Notes: generated from the sequence alone by a model not told the origin. A DNA stretch of 6,864 bases from Thermoflexales bacterium (GCA_017998555.1 JAGOCU010000120.1:1-6864); one strand, 5' to 3'. Positions 1-6,111 are shown, counted from the first letter of the stretch. A program made the numbers and translations.

Positions 1-1810
1 CCCAATCCAGCGCGAAGAGACGCGCATCATTGCCCTGGAACTTGCCCGTCGACAGGAGCCGGGCCGGAATCTGCGCGCCCTGCTCGGTCGTCATCCCGCC
101 GCGCCAGGTGACCGCATAACGCACATTCAACAGTCTGGCCGCGACATCCTCGGGCACCCGTTTCAGGAACTCGGCATAGGCGCGGTCGACGATCGGCGAT
201 CCGCCTGCGATCTCAGACAGGCCGTTGACGCACGCGCCGTTCAGCGGCAGACCGTAATGGTTGTTGATTCGGACCTGGCGCGCGTCGTAGGGGGCGCCCG
301 GACCCAGCGCAGGCTGCAGGAAAGGAATCGCCTCGAGGGCGGGAGCGGGCCTCTGGACCGTCTCGGGATTGTTGCGGTTTGCTGTGCCGAGTTCGACCAC
401 GAGCGCAAACAGCAGCACCCCCGCAAAAAGCACGGGAGCCGCGACCGCCGTCGCGCGCCAGCGCCACAGCGCAGCCGCCGCCAGCAGGCTGAGCGTCAAC
501 AGCGCGATCGATTCGAGCATGGGCGTCGCGGCCGGATTTGCCGGCGCCAGCCGAACCAGGACCGCTGCGGCAACGCTGACCGCGCCAGCGACCAACGCCA
601 GCGCAAAGACGGTCCGCGAAGCGCCCTTCAGCCAGGCCCGCCCGCGCAGCGGCAGATCGGCCAGAAGCGCATCCACGCCCAGGGCGGCGACGATCGACAA
701 CGCCAGCGCGATCACAAACGCGTGGCGTTCCTGCTGCCGGAACTGCCCATAACCCGGGACGGTGAGATAGGTCATCTCGAAACCGACCGCATGGTCGCCA
801 AAACTGAGCAACAGCGCGCCCGCCGCGATGATGATCCACAGCCGCGCGTCGCGCCAGCGCCAGCGCAACGCCGTGGCCACCGCCACCAGCGCCAGCGCGC
901 CCACATGCAACGGCCACCATACCGCCGTCACCCTGGGCAACACGAGCGAGACGATATCGCTGAGGGGGAAGCCGCCGCTCAGAAAGTCATACGACACCGC
1001 CGCGCGCGTGCTGCTGGCCGCAAACAGCGCCGCGGGAATGAGGCCCGGCGCGATCAAGCCCAGGCTGGCCAATCCAGTCACGCCACCCCGGATGGCCAGC
1101 TCGCGCCAGGACAAGCCCGCCTCGCGCGACCACGCGACGAACGCAAAGATCGACACATACGCCGCGTACAGGAAGAGCTGCGCGTTGCCGCCCAGAAAGC
1201 TCATCGCGGCTGCGCCGGCGGCGAGCGCCACGGAACCGGGCGAGAGACGCGGGCTGCGCACAAGGCGCCGCAACGCCCATAGCGTCCAGGGCGCCCAGGC
1301 CGCGGTGAACTGCAGCGCAATCTGCAGCAAGACGTAGCCGGTCATGAACCCGCCAAATCCAAAGACCAGCGCGCCAAACAGGCTCGCCCGCCGGCGCAGG
1401 TTCAGCGCTCTCAACAGCATGAACATGCCGACTGCCGCCCACCAGGCATGGGCCAGGATTTCTCCTTCCAGCGCGGCCAGGGGATAGCTCGGCCAGCCGA
1501 GCGCGCGCCCCAACGCAAACATGCCCAACTGCGGCAGATAGGCTAACTGCGTTTGAGGGTCGGCTTGCACGGGATAGCCGCTGTAGACGCAGGGCTCATA
1601 GACGGGATAGTGGCCGTCGGAAATCTGGGCATAGGCGCGCTGGCGCACCGCGAGAAACTGCTCGGTCAGATCGCCCTGGCGAAATTGAAGCTGGTCGGCG
1701 GCGTTTGGGGTGAGCAGTCGCCAGAAAAAGAAACCCCACACCACGGTGAGGGCGACAATCGCCAGGGCGTCCTTCAGGCGCGGCGACAAGCGAGACCAAC
1801 GGGCCGACAT
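1..1810 (-). CDS. YfhO-like polytopic membrane protein, partial (C-terminus beyond the window)
   Basis: An open frame without a stop runs from ATG at 1810 to the left edge (603 codons seen). It begins with a cationic N-terminus and a membrane segment (about residues 14-33). A luminal/extracellular loop follows with RQGDLTEQF (Asp47), then GHYPVYEPCVYSGYPVQADPQTQ. That acidic residue followed by a 'G-x-x-P-x-(Y/W)-x-P ... G-x-P ... ADPQ' pattern is typical of GT-C-fold/YfhO-like proteins, which use or resemble users of lipid-linked sugars. About ten more hydrophobic segments follow to about residue 475. Then comes a soluble tail containing VRINNHYGLPLNGAC and LLNVRYAVTWRG, the usual YfhO C-terminal pattern. 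No Shine-Dalgarno precedes the ATG; a TATAGT box ends 7 nt upstream, suggesting a leaderless message. It is the last gene after azlD, separated by a palindrome. The substrate is unknown; a glycosyltransferase role is family inference only. Confidence 0.85.
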   Translation of the reverse strand, partial: MSARWSRLSPRLKDALAIVALTVVWGFFFWRLLTPNAADQLQFRQGDLTEQFLAVRQRAYAQISDGHYPVYEPCVYSGYPVQADPQTQLAYLPQLGMFALGRALGWPSYPLAALEGEILAHAWWAAVGMFMLLRALNLRRRASLFGALVFGFGGFMTGYVLLQIALQFTAAWAPWTLWALRRLVRSPRLSPGSVALAAGAAAMSFLGGNAQLFLYAAYVSIFAFVAWSREAGLSWRELAIRGGVTGLASLGLIAPGLIPAALFAASSTRAAVSYDFLSGGFPLSDIVSLVLPRVTAVWWPLHVGALALVAVATALRWRWRDARLWIIIAAGALLLSFGDHAVGFEMTYLTVPGYGQFRQQERHAFVIALALSIVAALGVDALLADLPLRGRAWLKGASRTVFALALVAGAVSVAAAVLVRLAPANPAATPMLESIALLTLSLLAAAALWRWRATAVAAPVLFAGVLLFALVVELGTANRNNPETVQRPAPALEAIPFLQPALGPGAPYDARQVRINNHYGLPLNGACVNGLSEIAGGSPIVDRAYAEFLKRVPEDVAARLLNVRYAVTWRGGMTTEQGAQIPARLLSTGKFQGNDARLFALDW

Positions 1811-1817
1811 GCGTTGG

Positions 1818-1823
1818 ACTATA
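1818..1823 (-). promoter_or_regulatory. Candidate -10 element for the YfhO-like gene (leaderless start)
   Basis: Read on the minus strand, AGGCTATAGT ends 7 nt before the ATG at 1810, so a transcript would start at or very near the A of the start codon. No purine-rich ribosome site is present between them. No TTGACA-like -35 is seen at 16-18 nt spacing. The same AGGCTATA(A/G)T string is found at the T-box promoter (6106-6115), which supports a real promoter motif. Confidence 0.45.
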
Positions 1824-1849
1824 GCCTAAGCGGCGGCCACCACGGTGGT

Positions 1850-1900
1850 TTCTTGGGACGCGATATCCCTTGCTTCGCAGGGGATATCGCGTCCCAAGAA
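1850..1900. repeat. Long palindrome 1 (family member), azlD/YfhO-like gap
   Basis: Arms 1850-1869 and 1881-1900 are perfectly complementary over 20 bp. The apex continues as a T-G wobble and three more pairs (TGC/GCA), closing on a TTC loop at 1874-1876. The outer arm reads TTCTTGGGACGCGATATCCC. It starts 18 nt beyond the azlD stop. Neither strand has a U-tract after the stem, so it is not a classical intrinsic terminator. The core GCGATATC-CC...GCTTCGC...GGGATATCGC is shared with palindromes 2 and 3. Confidence 0.9.
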
Positions 1901-1918
1901 CACATCACCGGGATGCCA

Positions 1919-2239
1919 TCAGCCGATGCCGAGCAGGGTGAACGCCCACAGCACCGCCATCCCGGCCAGGAGGGTGTAGACCATGTTTTTGCTGCGCCAG
2001 GCCACAACGCCGGCGACAAGCACGCTGATCAGCCGCGGGTTGAGTGGCGTGGTGACGAGCAAACCGCCCTTGATCAGCACCGCCGGAAGCACGATCGCCA
2101 TCATGACGGCGGGCAGCACCAGCCGAAAGGCGCGCTGCGCCCACAGCGGCAGGTCGACCTTGCCCAACAGGGCGATCATCGTAAAGCGAGTAAAGAACGT
2201 CACGGCCAGCATGCCGAGAAGCAGCGCGATCTCCCTCAT
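1919..2239 (-). CDS. azlD: AzlD family branched-chain amino-acid transport protein
   Basis: This encodes a 106-residue, very hydrophobic protein with about three to four membrane segments, the normal size for AzlD. The N-terminus (MREIALLLGMLAVTFFTRF) and the central stretch with P-L-W-A-Q-R-A-F-R followed by VLPAVMMAIVLPAVLI match the family pattern. AzlD is the small partner of AzlC; together they export branched-chain amino acids and analogues such as 4-azaleucine in Bacillus. The ATG overlaps the azlC stop as ATGA, so translation is probably coupled, and no strong independent ribosome site is visible. Palindrome 1 follows the stop by 18 nt. The actual substrate in this organism is not shown by the sequence. 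Confidence 0.9.
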   Translation of the reverse strand: MREIALLLGMLAVTFFTRFTMIALLGKVDLPLWAQRAFRLVLPAVMMAIVLPAVLIKGGLLVTTPLNPRLISVLVAGVVAWRSKNMVYTLLAGMAVLWAFTLLGIG

Positions 2240-2937
2240 GCCGGCCGCCTGCGCGATTCCACCAGCATGCCAGCAGCCAGACCGGTCATGGCGCCCACAA
2301 AGAGTCCCATCGACCAGGGCAGACCGGCAAACGCGACTGCGAAGATGCCGGCCCCCGCCGCGGCGGCCAGCGAGGCTCGATCGCGCACATTGATGACGAG
2401 GGCCAGGACAAACGAGAGGGTTGGGATAAAGTCAAGCTGCAGGCTGGCCGGGATCTGGCCGCCAATGAAGGCGCCCAGAATGCCGCCGATCGACCAGACG
2501 CCCCAGTTCAGCACCGACGCGCCCACGAAGTACCAATGCCGGGTGGGCGCATCCTCTGTGTCGGCCTGATCGGAGAGCCGCTTGACTGATACGGCATAGC
2601 CCAGATCGGTCAGCAGCAAGGCGAGCAGGATCTTCCACTTCCAGGACAGGTGCTTGAAGTGATCGGCCAGCGCCGCGCCGTACATCAAGTGGCGCAGATT
2701 CACCACCAACACGGCCATCAGGATCACGAGGAGCGGCGCGCCATCGGTCTCGAGCTGCATCGCCACCATCTGAGCCCGCCCGGCAAACACGACGCTGGTC
2801 ATCAGCACCGAGATCAGGGCGCTGTTCATCACCGATGCGGTCAACGCCCCGGCGATCATTCCGAAAGGGAAAACGCCGGGGGCGTTGGGCAACTGCGCGC
2901 GGAAGCCTTCCGCGAACTGTGTCTTGCGGGTCAGCAT
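2236..2937 (-). CDS. azlC: AzlC family branched-chain amino-acid permease
   Basis: The protein has 233 residues, usual for AzlC. From the start MLTRKTQFAEGFRAQLPNAP it shows the family's early G-x-F-P-F-G motif (VFPFGMIAGALTAS). Next come the conserved VFAGRAQMVAMQL (about residues 50-62) and VVNLRHLMYGAAL (about 78-90), then LLTDLGYAV near 110. Several further membrane helices follow. AzlC is the large channel-like subunit of the AzlCD exporter. The frame stays open upstream to 3150, but that extension is low-complexity basic sequence running through palindrome 2 and the 3' end of thrS. The start at 2937 gives the family N-terminus. An AAAAGG lies 13 nt before it, a long spacing. It is 82 nt after thrS, with palindrome 2 between them, so it could be read through from the T-box operon or transcribed separately. 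Confidence 0.92.
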   Translation of the reverse strand: MLTRKTQFAEGFRAQLPNAPGVFPFGMIAGALTASVMNSALISVLMTSVVFAGRAQMVAMQLETDGAPLLVILMAVLVVNLRHLMYGAALADHFKHLSWKWKILLALLLTDLGYAVSVKRLSDQADTEDAPTRHWYFVGASVLNWGVWSIGGILGAFIGGQIPASLQLDFIPTLSFVLALVINVRDRASLAAAAGAGIFAVAFAGLPWSMGLFVGAMTGLAAGMLVESRRRPA

Positions 2938-2959
2938 GCGACTATCAAAACCTTTTGCT

Positions 2960-3000
2960 GGAAGCGATGTCCCCCGGCTTCGCCGGGGGACATCGCTTCC
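2960..3000. repeat. Long palindrome 2 (family member), thrS/azlC gap
   Basis: Arms 2960-2978 and 2982-3000 are perfectly complementary over 19 bp, closed by a TTC loop (2979-2981). The stem can continue with CTTTT (2952-2956) against AAAAG (3001-3005) across a 3-nt bulge (GCT). It starts 19 nt past the thrS stop, almost the same distance as palindrome 1 from azlD. Compared with palindromes 1 and 3, the core reads GATGTC/GACATC instead of GATATC/GATATC, a paired change that keeps the stem. There is no U-tract after the stem in the direction of transcription. Confidence 0.9.
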
Positions 3001-3019
3001 AAAAGTGGTTTGCGACGCG

Positions 3020-4846
3020 CTAGAGCCCCGGCGCGTAAGCGTCGATGACGCCCTTGGCCCGGGCGATGAAGGCGCCCACGCCGACCGCCTTGAGATCCTC
3101 GCCCGTGCGCAGGCGGAGCGAGACCGCGTCGGCCTCGCGCTCCTTGTCACCCACCACGAGCATGTAGGGGATCTTCATCCCCTGGGCCTTGCGGATCTTG
3201 TTCTGCATCCGCTCCGTGCCGTCGTCGACCTTGACCCGCATGCCTTCCGCTGTGAGGCGCTTCTCGACCTGGCGGGCGTATTCGACATGCCGGTCCGCGA
3301 TCGGGATGATCATCGCCTGGGTCGGGGCCAGCCAGACCGGGAACACGCCGGCGTAGTGCTCGATCAGGAAGCCGACAAAGCGCTCGTGCGTGCCAAGCGG
3401 CGCGCGGTGCAGGCACAACGGTGTCTTCTCCTGACCATCGCGATCGACATACGTCAGGTTGAAGCGCGGCGGCACGGCGAAATCGACCTGGTTCGTGGCC
3501 AGCGAGAATTCCTTGCCGATCGCGCTGTAGACCTGCACATCAATCTTCGGCCCGTAGAAGGCGGCCTCGTTCTCGGCCTCAAAGAAGGGCACATTGCCGT
3601 TGACCATCGCCCGGCGGACCATGTCCTCGGTCTTGATCCACATCGGCTCGTTATCGACATACTTCTTGCCCAGGCCTTCCTTGGCGTGCTTGCTCAGGCG
3701 CATCACGTACTTGTCGATTCCGAAGATCTGGAAGTACTTCAGATAGAGCTGGATGACGTTCATGAACTCCTGCTCGAACTGCTCCTCGGTGCAGTAGATG
3801 TGGGCGTCGTTCATCTGCATGCTGCGCACACGCATGAGGCCAAACAGCTCGCCGCTCTGCTCGAAGCGGTAGCACGTGCCGTATTCGGCGAAGCGCACCG
3901 GCAGGTCGCGATAGCTGCGCGGTTTGTTGGCGTAGAGCTTGTGATGAAACGGGCAGTTCATCGGCTTCATGTAGTACTTGGCCCCGTCCTCGAGCACCAT
4001 CGGCGGGAACATGCCCTCGGCGTAGTACGGCAGATGGCCGCTGTGGAGGAAGAGATCCTCCTTCGCCAAATGCGGCGAGCGGACGCGCTCGTAGCCGGCC
4101 TCGAGTTCCATCTTCTTGGCCAGCGTCTCAACCTGCTCGATCATGACCGCGCCGTTGGGCAGCCACAGCGGCAGACCGGGACCCACTTCGTCGTCAAACA
4201 TGAAGATCTCGAGCTCGGCCCCGAGCTTGCGGTGATCGCGGCGCTTGGCCTCCTCGACCATCTTCTGGTGATCGGCCAGCTCCTGGGGCGTGGCGAAGGC
4301 CAGGCCGTAGATGCGCTGGAGGACCGGGTTCTTCTCGTTCCCGCGCCAGTACGCGGCCGAGGAGGCGGAGAGGGCAAAGGCCTCCCGGTTGATCTCGCGC
4401 GTGCTGCCGACGTGCGGGCCGCGGCACAGGTCCGTGAACGTGTCCTGGGTATAGACCGTGATCGCCGGCAGGGCGTCATCGGCCTTCTCGCCCATGTCGT
4501 CCTCGCCGCGGGTGAGCCCGTCGATGAGCTCGAGCTTGAACGGGTTGTCCTTGAACAACGCGCGCGCTTCGGCCTCGCTCACCTCGCGCCGGGCGAAGCC
4601 GACGTTTTTGGCCAGAACCTCTTTCATCCGGGCCTGAATCTTCTCGAGGTCCTCGGGCGTAAAGGGCTTCTCGACCGCGAAGTCGTAGTAGAAGCCCGTG
4701 TCGATCGGCGGCCCGATCGTCGGCTTGGCCTCGGGGAAGAAGTCCAGCACGGCCTCGGCCATGACGTGGGCGAGCGAGTGCCGCACTTTATAGAGCGACT
4801 CGGGAATATTCTTGTTCTTGCCGTACATCTTTTCTACGTTGCTCAT
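3020..4846 (-). CDS. thrS: Threonyl-tRNA synthetase (class II), lacking the N-terminal TGS domain
   Basis: This 608-residue cytoplasmic enzyme charges tRNA-Thr. An editing domain occupies about residues 20-200, with HSLAHVMAEA (His23, His27) and DLCRGPHV (Cys141, His145). The class II core follows: MKPMNCPFH (Cys298), motif 2 YRDLPVRFAEYGTCYRFE, NDAH (Asp347, His349), LCLHRAPLGTHERFVG (His480, motif 3 Arg489). Cys298, His349 and His480 are the expected zinc ligands. An anticodon-binding domain starts near 505 (WLAPTQAMIIPIADRH). Family members are usually about 640 residues with an N-terminal TGS domain; here the editing domain begins about 20 residues from the start, so TGS is absent. The segment RSMQMNDAH replaces the common RGFTQDDAH, putting Met345 where E. 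coli has Gln381. An AAAAGGAGG 6 nt before ATG fixes the start. It is 36 nt downstream of eamA and probably under the same T-box. Confidence 0.97.
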   Translation of the reverse strand: MSNVEKMYGKNKNIPESLYKVRHSLAHVMAEAVLDFFPEAKPTIGPPIDTGFYYDFAVEKPFTPEDLEKIQARMKEVLAKNVGFARREVSEAEARALFKDNPFKLELIDGLTRGEDDMGEKADDALPAITVYTQDTFTDLCRGPHVGSTREINREAFALSASSAAYWRGNEKNPVLQRIYGLAFATPQELADHQKMVEEAKRRDHRKLGAELEIFMFDDEVGPGLPLWLPNGAVMIEQVETLAKKMELEAGYERVRSPHLAKEDLFLHSGHLPYYAEGMFPPMVLEDGAKYYMKPMNCPFHHKLYANKPRSYRDLPVRFAEYGTCYRFEQSGELFGLMRVRSMQMNDAHIYCTEEQFEQEFMNVIQLYLKYFQIFGIDKYVMRLSKHAKEGLGKKYVDNEPMWIKTEDMVRRAMVNGNVPFFEAENEAAFYGPKIDVQVYSAIGKEFSLATNQVDFAVPPRFNLTYVDRDGQEKTPLCLHRAPLGTHERFVGFLIEHYAGVFPVWLAPTQAMIIPIADRHVEYARQVEKRLTAEGMRVKVDDGTERMQNKIRKAQGMKIPYMLVVGDKEREADAVSLRLRTGEDLKAVGVGAFIARAKGVIDAYAPGL

Positions 4847-4852
4847 GTTGAG

Positions 4853-4861
4853 CCTCCTTTT
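4853..4861 (-). promoter_or_regulatory. Strong Shine-Dalgarno of thrS
   Basis: AAAAGGAGG lies 6 nt upstream of the thrS ATG at 4846. It is the best ribosome-binding site in the window and decides the thrS start, so the missing TGS domain is not caused by a misplaced start codon. A small stem (GCCCC 4867-4871 with GGGGC 4876-4880) lies just upstream in the eamA-thrS gap. Confidence 0.85.
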
Positions 4862-4882
4862 CTGAAGCCCCCTCTGGGGCGC

Positions 4883-5839
4883 TTATGAATCCGATTTCTT
4901 GGGAGCGATATGCCCCGGCTTCGCCGGGGCATATCGCTCCCGGATATCAATGGGGTTCGTGGCTCCGCGCTGGCGGGCCCCGAACCGTGGCAATCCAAAC
5001 ACCGTGATCGCCAATCCGATCAGGACCAGTCCGCCGGCGACGAGGGTCGCCGGCGTCATAGTCTCGCCAAGCAACAAGGCGGTGCTGGACAGGCCGAAGA
5101 ACGGGACGAGCAGGCTGAACGGCGCGACCTGCCCTGCCCCATTCCGCGAGATCAGCCGATTCCACAGCGCGTAACACAGGACTGTCGACAGATAGGCGGT
5201 ATAGAGCACGGCCAGAATCGACACGCCATTCAGATGGGTGAGGGCAACCTCGATCCGGGCCGGCCCTTCGATCAGCAGCGACAGAATCAGCATCGGGATG
5301 GGCGGGATCAGGCTGGTCCAGACGACAAAAGCCAGCATGTCGACCCGGCCGGCCTGGCGGGCAATCACATTCGACAATCCCCATCCGGCCGCGGCGCCGA
5401 CCACCATCACCAGCGGCAACGGCCCCACCTGTTGGTCAAAGCTCAGCGCGATCAACAGCAACCCAAGACCCGCAATCGCCATCCCGACCACCTGACGCGC
5501 CTGGATCCGTTCTTTGAGAAAGACGGCCGCGAATCCAAGCGTGAAGAAGGCCTGGACCTGCATCGCGATCGACGACAGACCGGCCGGCATGCCGATGGAC
5601 AAGGCGCCGTAGAGCAGGCTGAACTGGATCACGCCCATTGTGAGGCCATAGGCGACAAGATGGCGCCAGGGCACGGCCGGTCGGCGGATCAAGAACACCG
5701 CCGGGACTGCAGACAGGGTGAACCGGACGGCCACCAACAGCATTGGCGGCACGCCATTCAGGCCCAACCGGAGGGCCACAAAATTCAGGCCCCAGACCGC
5801 GATGACCAGGAGCGCGATCAGGATATCGGCGATGCTCAT
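4883..5839 (-). CDS. eamA: EamA/DMT family transporter, O-acetylserine/cysteine exporter-like
   Basis: The inner-membrane transporter has 318 residues and ten predicted helices in two EamA repeats (about 5-134 and 147-283). It resembles E. coli EamA (YdeD) as I recall it: VWGLNFVALRLGL at 15-27, GMPAGLSSIAMQVQAFFTLG at 83-102, VVWTSLIPPIPM near 172-183, QVAPFSLLVPFFGL near 237-250, then ALLLGE and a final FGL at 281-283. E. coli EamA exports O-acetylserine and cysteine, but DMT substrates shift easily, so threonine or another amino acid is possible here. The ATG at 5839 gives the family N-terminus; a longer frame from TTG at 5905 would run through the T-box terminator. A GGGAGG lies 13 nt upstream inside the terminator arm. 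About 36 residues follow FGL; residues 300-313 are encoded by palindrome 3. It is the first gene after the T-box. Confidence 0.92.
   Translation of the reverse strand: MSIADILIALLVIAVWGLNFVALRLGLNGVPPMLLVAVRFTLSAVPAVFLIRRPAVPWRHLVAYGLTMGVIQFSLLYGALSIGMPAGLSSIAMQVQAFFTLGFAAVFLKERIQARQVVGMAIAGLGLLLIALSFDQQVGPLPLVMVVGAAAGWGLSNVIARQAGRVDMLAFVVWTSLIPPIPMLILSLLIEGPARIEVALTHLNGVSILAVLYTAYLSTVLCYALWNRLISRNGAGQVAPFSLLVPFFGLSSTALLLGETMTPATLVAGGLVLIGLAITVFGLPRFGARQRGATNPIDIRERYAPAKPGHIAPKKSDS
4901..4941. repeat. Long palindrome 3 (family member), inside the 3' end of eamA
   Basis: Arms 4901-4919 and 4923-4941 are perfectly complementary over 19 bp with a TTC loop (4920-4922). The left flank TTTCTTGGGA matches the left flank of palindrome 1. 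The core GATATG/CATATC differs from palindrome 1 by a compensated C/G swap. It lies within the eamA frame, 15 nt before the stop codon, and encodes residues 300-313 of the protein's tail. Confidence 0.9.
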
Positions 5840-5846
5840 GAAAACG

Positions 5847-5880
5847 AAAAAACCTCCCACCCCAACCTTGGGGCGAGAGG
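5847..5880 (-). terminator. T-box intrinsic terminator
   Basis: On the minus strand, CCTCTCGCCCC (5880-5870) pairs with GGGGTGGGAGG (5863-5853): 11 pairs including two G-U wobbles. AA/UU extends the stem, closing on a short loop around AAGG. Six U residues follow (5852-5847). It lies directly after the T-box sequence and 7 nt before the eamA ATG. The 3' arm contains GGGAGG, the only plausible Shine-Dalgarno of eamA. Confidence 0.9.
5853..5858 (-). promoter_or_regulatory. Shine-Dalgarno of eamA, buried in the terminator arm
   Basis: GGGAGG lies 13 nt before the eamA ATG at 5839, longer than the usual 5-9 nt. It is the 3' arm of the terminator hairpin, so it would be paired when the terminator forms and free when the antiterminator forms. 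Confidence 0.6.
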
Positions 5881-6105
5881 CTCGCGCGGTTCCACCCAAA
5901 TTCAACGCAACCCGCGTTAGCGGATGCGTTCTTGACGGTATCGCGTTAACGGGCGAGACCCGGCGTCGTTCAGGCGAATGCCGTTGCGGCGCGCTCCCGG
6001 GCGGTGGACTCGATCCTCGCGCATCGCCGCACTTTCACCTTGTCCGCGGCGTCGCTAGGAGGGCGATTGGATCGCGCCCGTCCCGGTCTTTGCTTTAGGG
6101 CTTGA

Positions 6106-6111
6106 ATTATA
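6106..6111 (-). promoter_or_regulatory. -10 element of the T-box operon promoter
   Basis: A perfect TATAAT on the minus strand is preceded by TCAGGC. It would start transcription near 6099, just before the T-box Stem I. At normal spacing the -35 falls inside palindrome 4 and reads nothing like TTGACA, so the promoter either lacks a -35 or uses an alternative upstream contact. Confidence 0.65.

Larger units (their letters stand above)
5847..6099 (-). ncRNA. T-box riboswitch leader of eamA-thrS
   Basis: On the minus strand, a roughly 250-nt leader carries T-box hallmarks in order. A Stem I distal segment has CGCCGC (6051-6046) paired with GCGGCG (6030-6025), enclosing AAGGUGAAAGU with GGUG at 6039-6036. 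The F-box CCGUUA is at 5952-5947, its GUU pairing with AAC near 5970. A Stem III hairpin pairs AACGCA (5930-5925) with UGCGUU (5909-5904). The T-box sequence GGGUGGAACCGCG (5897-5885) matches AGGGUGGNACCGCG at all but the first base, and an intrinsic terminator follows. T-boxes bind a tRNA by codon-anticodon pairing in Stem I and sense its 3' end with UGGN; uncharged tRNA prevents termination. Here UGGA (5894-5891) expects a U73 discriminator. The lower Stem I (GAUCC 6073-6069 with GGAUC 6016-6012; CGGGC 6080-6076 with GCCCG 6002-5998) encloses GAGUCCACC. This offers ACC (Thr, 6005-6003) or UCC (Ser, 6008-6006) as specifier. thrS favours Thr. Confidence 0.92.

Noticed and set aside
257..1282. 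A 341-codon plus-strand frame (and the smaller minus-strand frames) in the left third
   Set aside because: The minus-strand frame from 1810 to the edge gives a coherent membrane protein. These others are off-frame shadows rich in Arg and Gln.
1553..2569. A 338-codon plus-strand frame across azlC, azlD and palindrome 1
   Set aside because: It crosses several real genes on the other strand and a palindrome, and reads as low-complexity shadow protein.
1850..3000. Palindromes 1 and 2 as ordinary intrinsic terminators
   Set aside because: Neither has a T-run after the stem on either strand, and the stems are longer and more perfect than typical terminators. A pausing or RNA-protecting role remains possible.
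2938..3150. An N-terminal extension of AzlC by 71 codons
   Set aside because: It runs through palindrome 2 and into the thrS 3' end and has no family similarity. AzlC begins normally at 2937.
2885..4888. A 667-codon open frame on the plus strand
   Set aside because: It is antisense to thrS, whose motifs are complete. It is a product of high GC and codon bias, with no family pattern and no ribosome site.
5840..5905. An N-terminal extension of EamA from TTG at 5905
   Set aside because: It lies inside the T-box sequence and terminator, whose RNA function explains this DNA. The family N-terminus begins at 5839.
4910..5920. A 336-codon plus-strand open frame antisense to eamA
   Set aside because: The product is very rich in Arg, Gln, Asp and His and lacks recognisable motifs. 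The minus-strand frame is a clear transporter.
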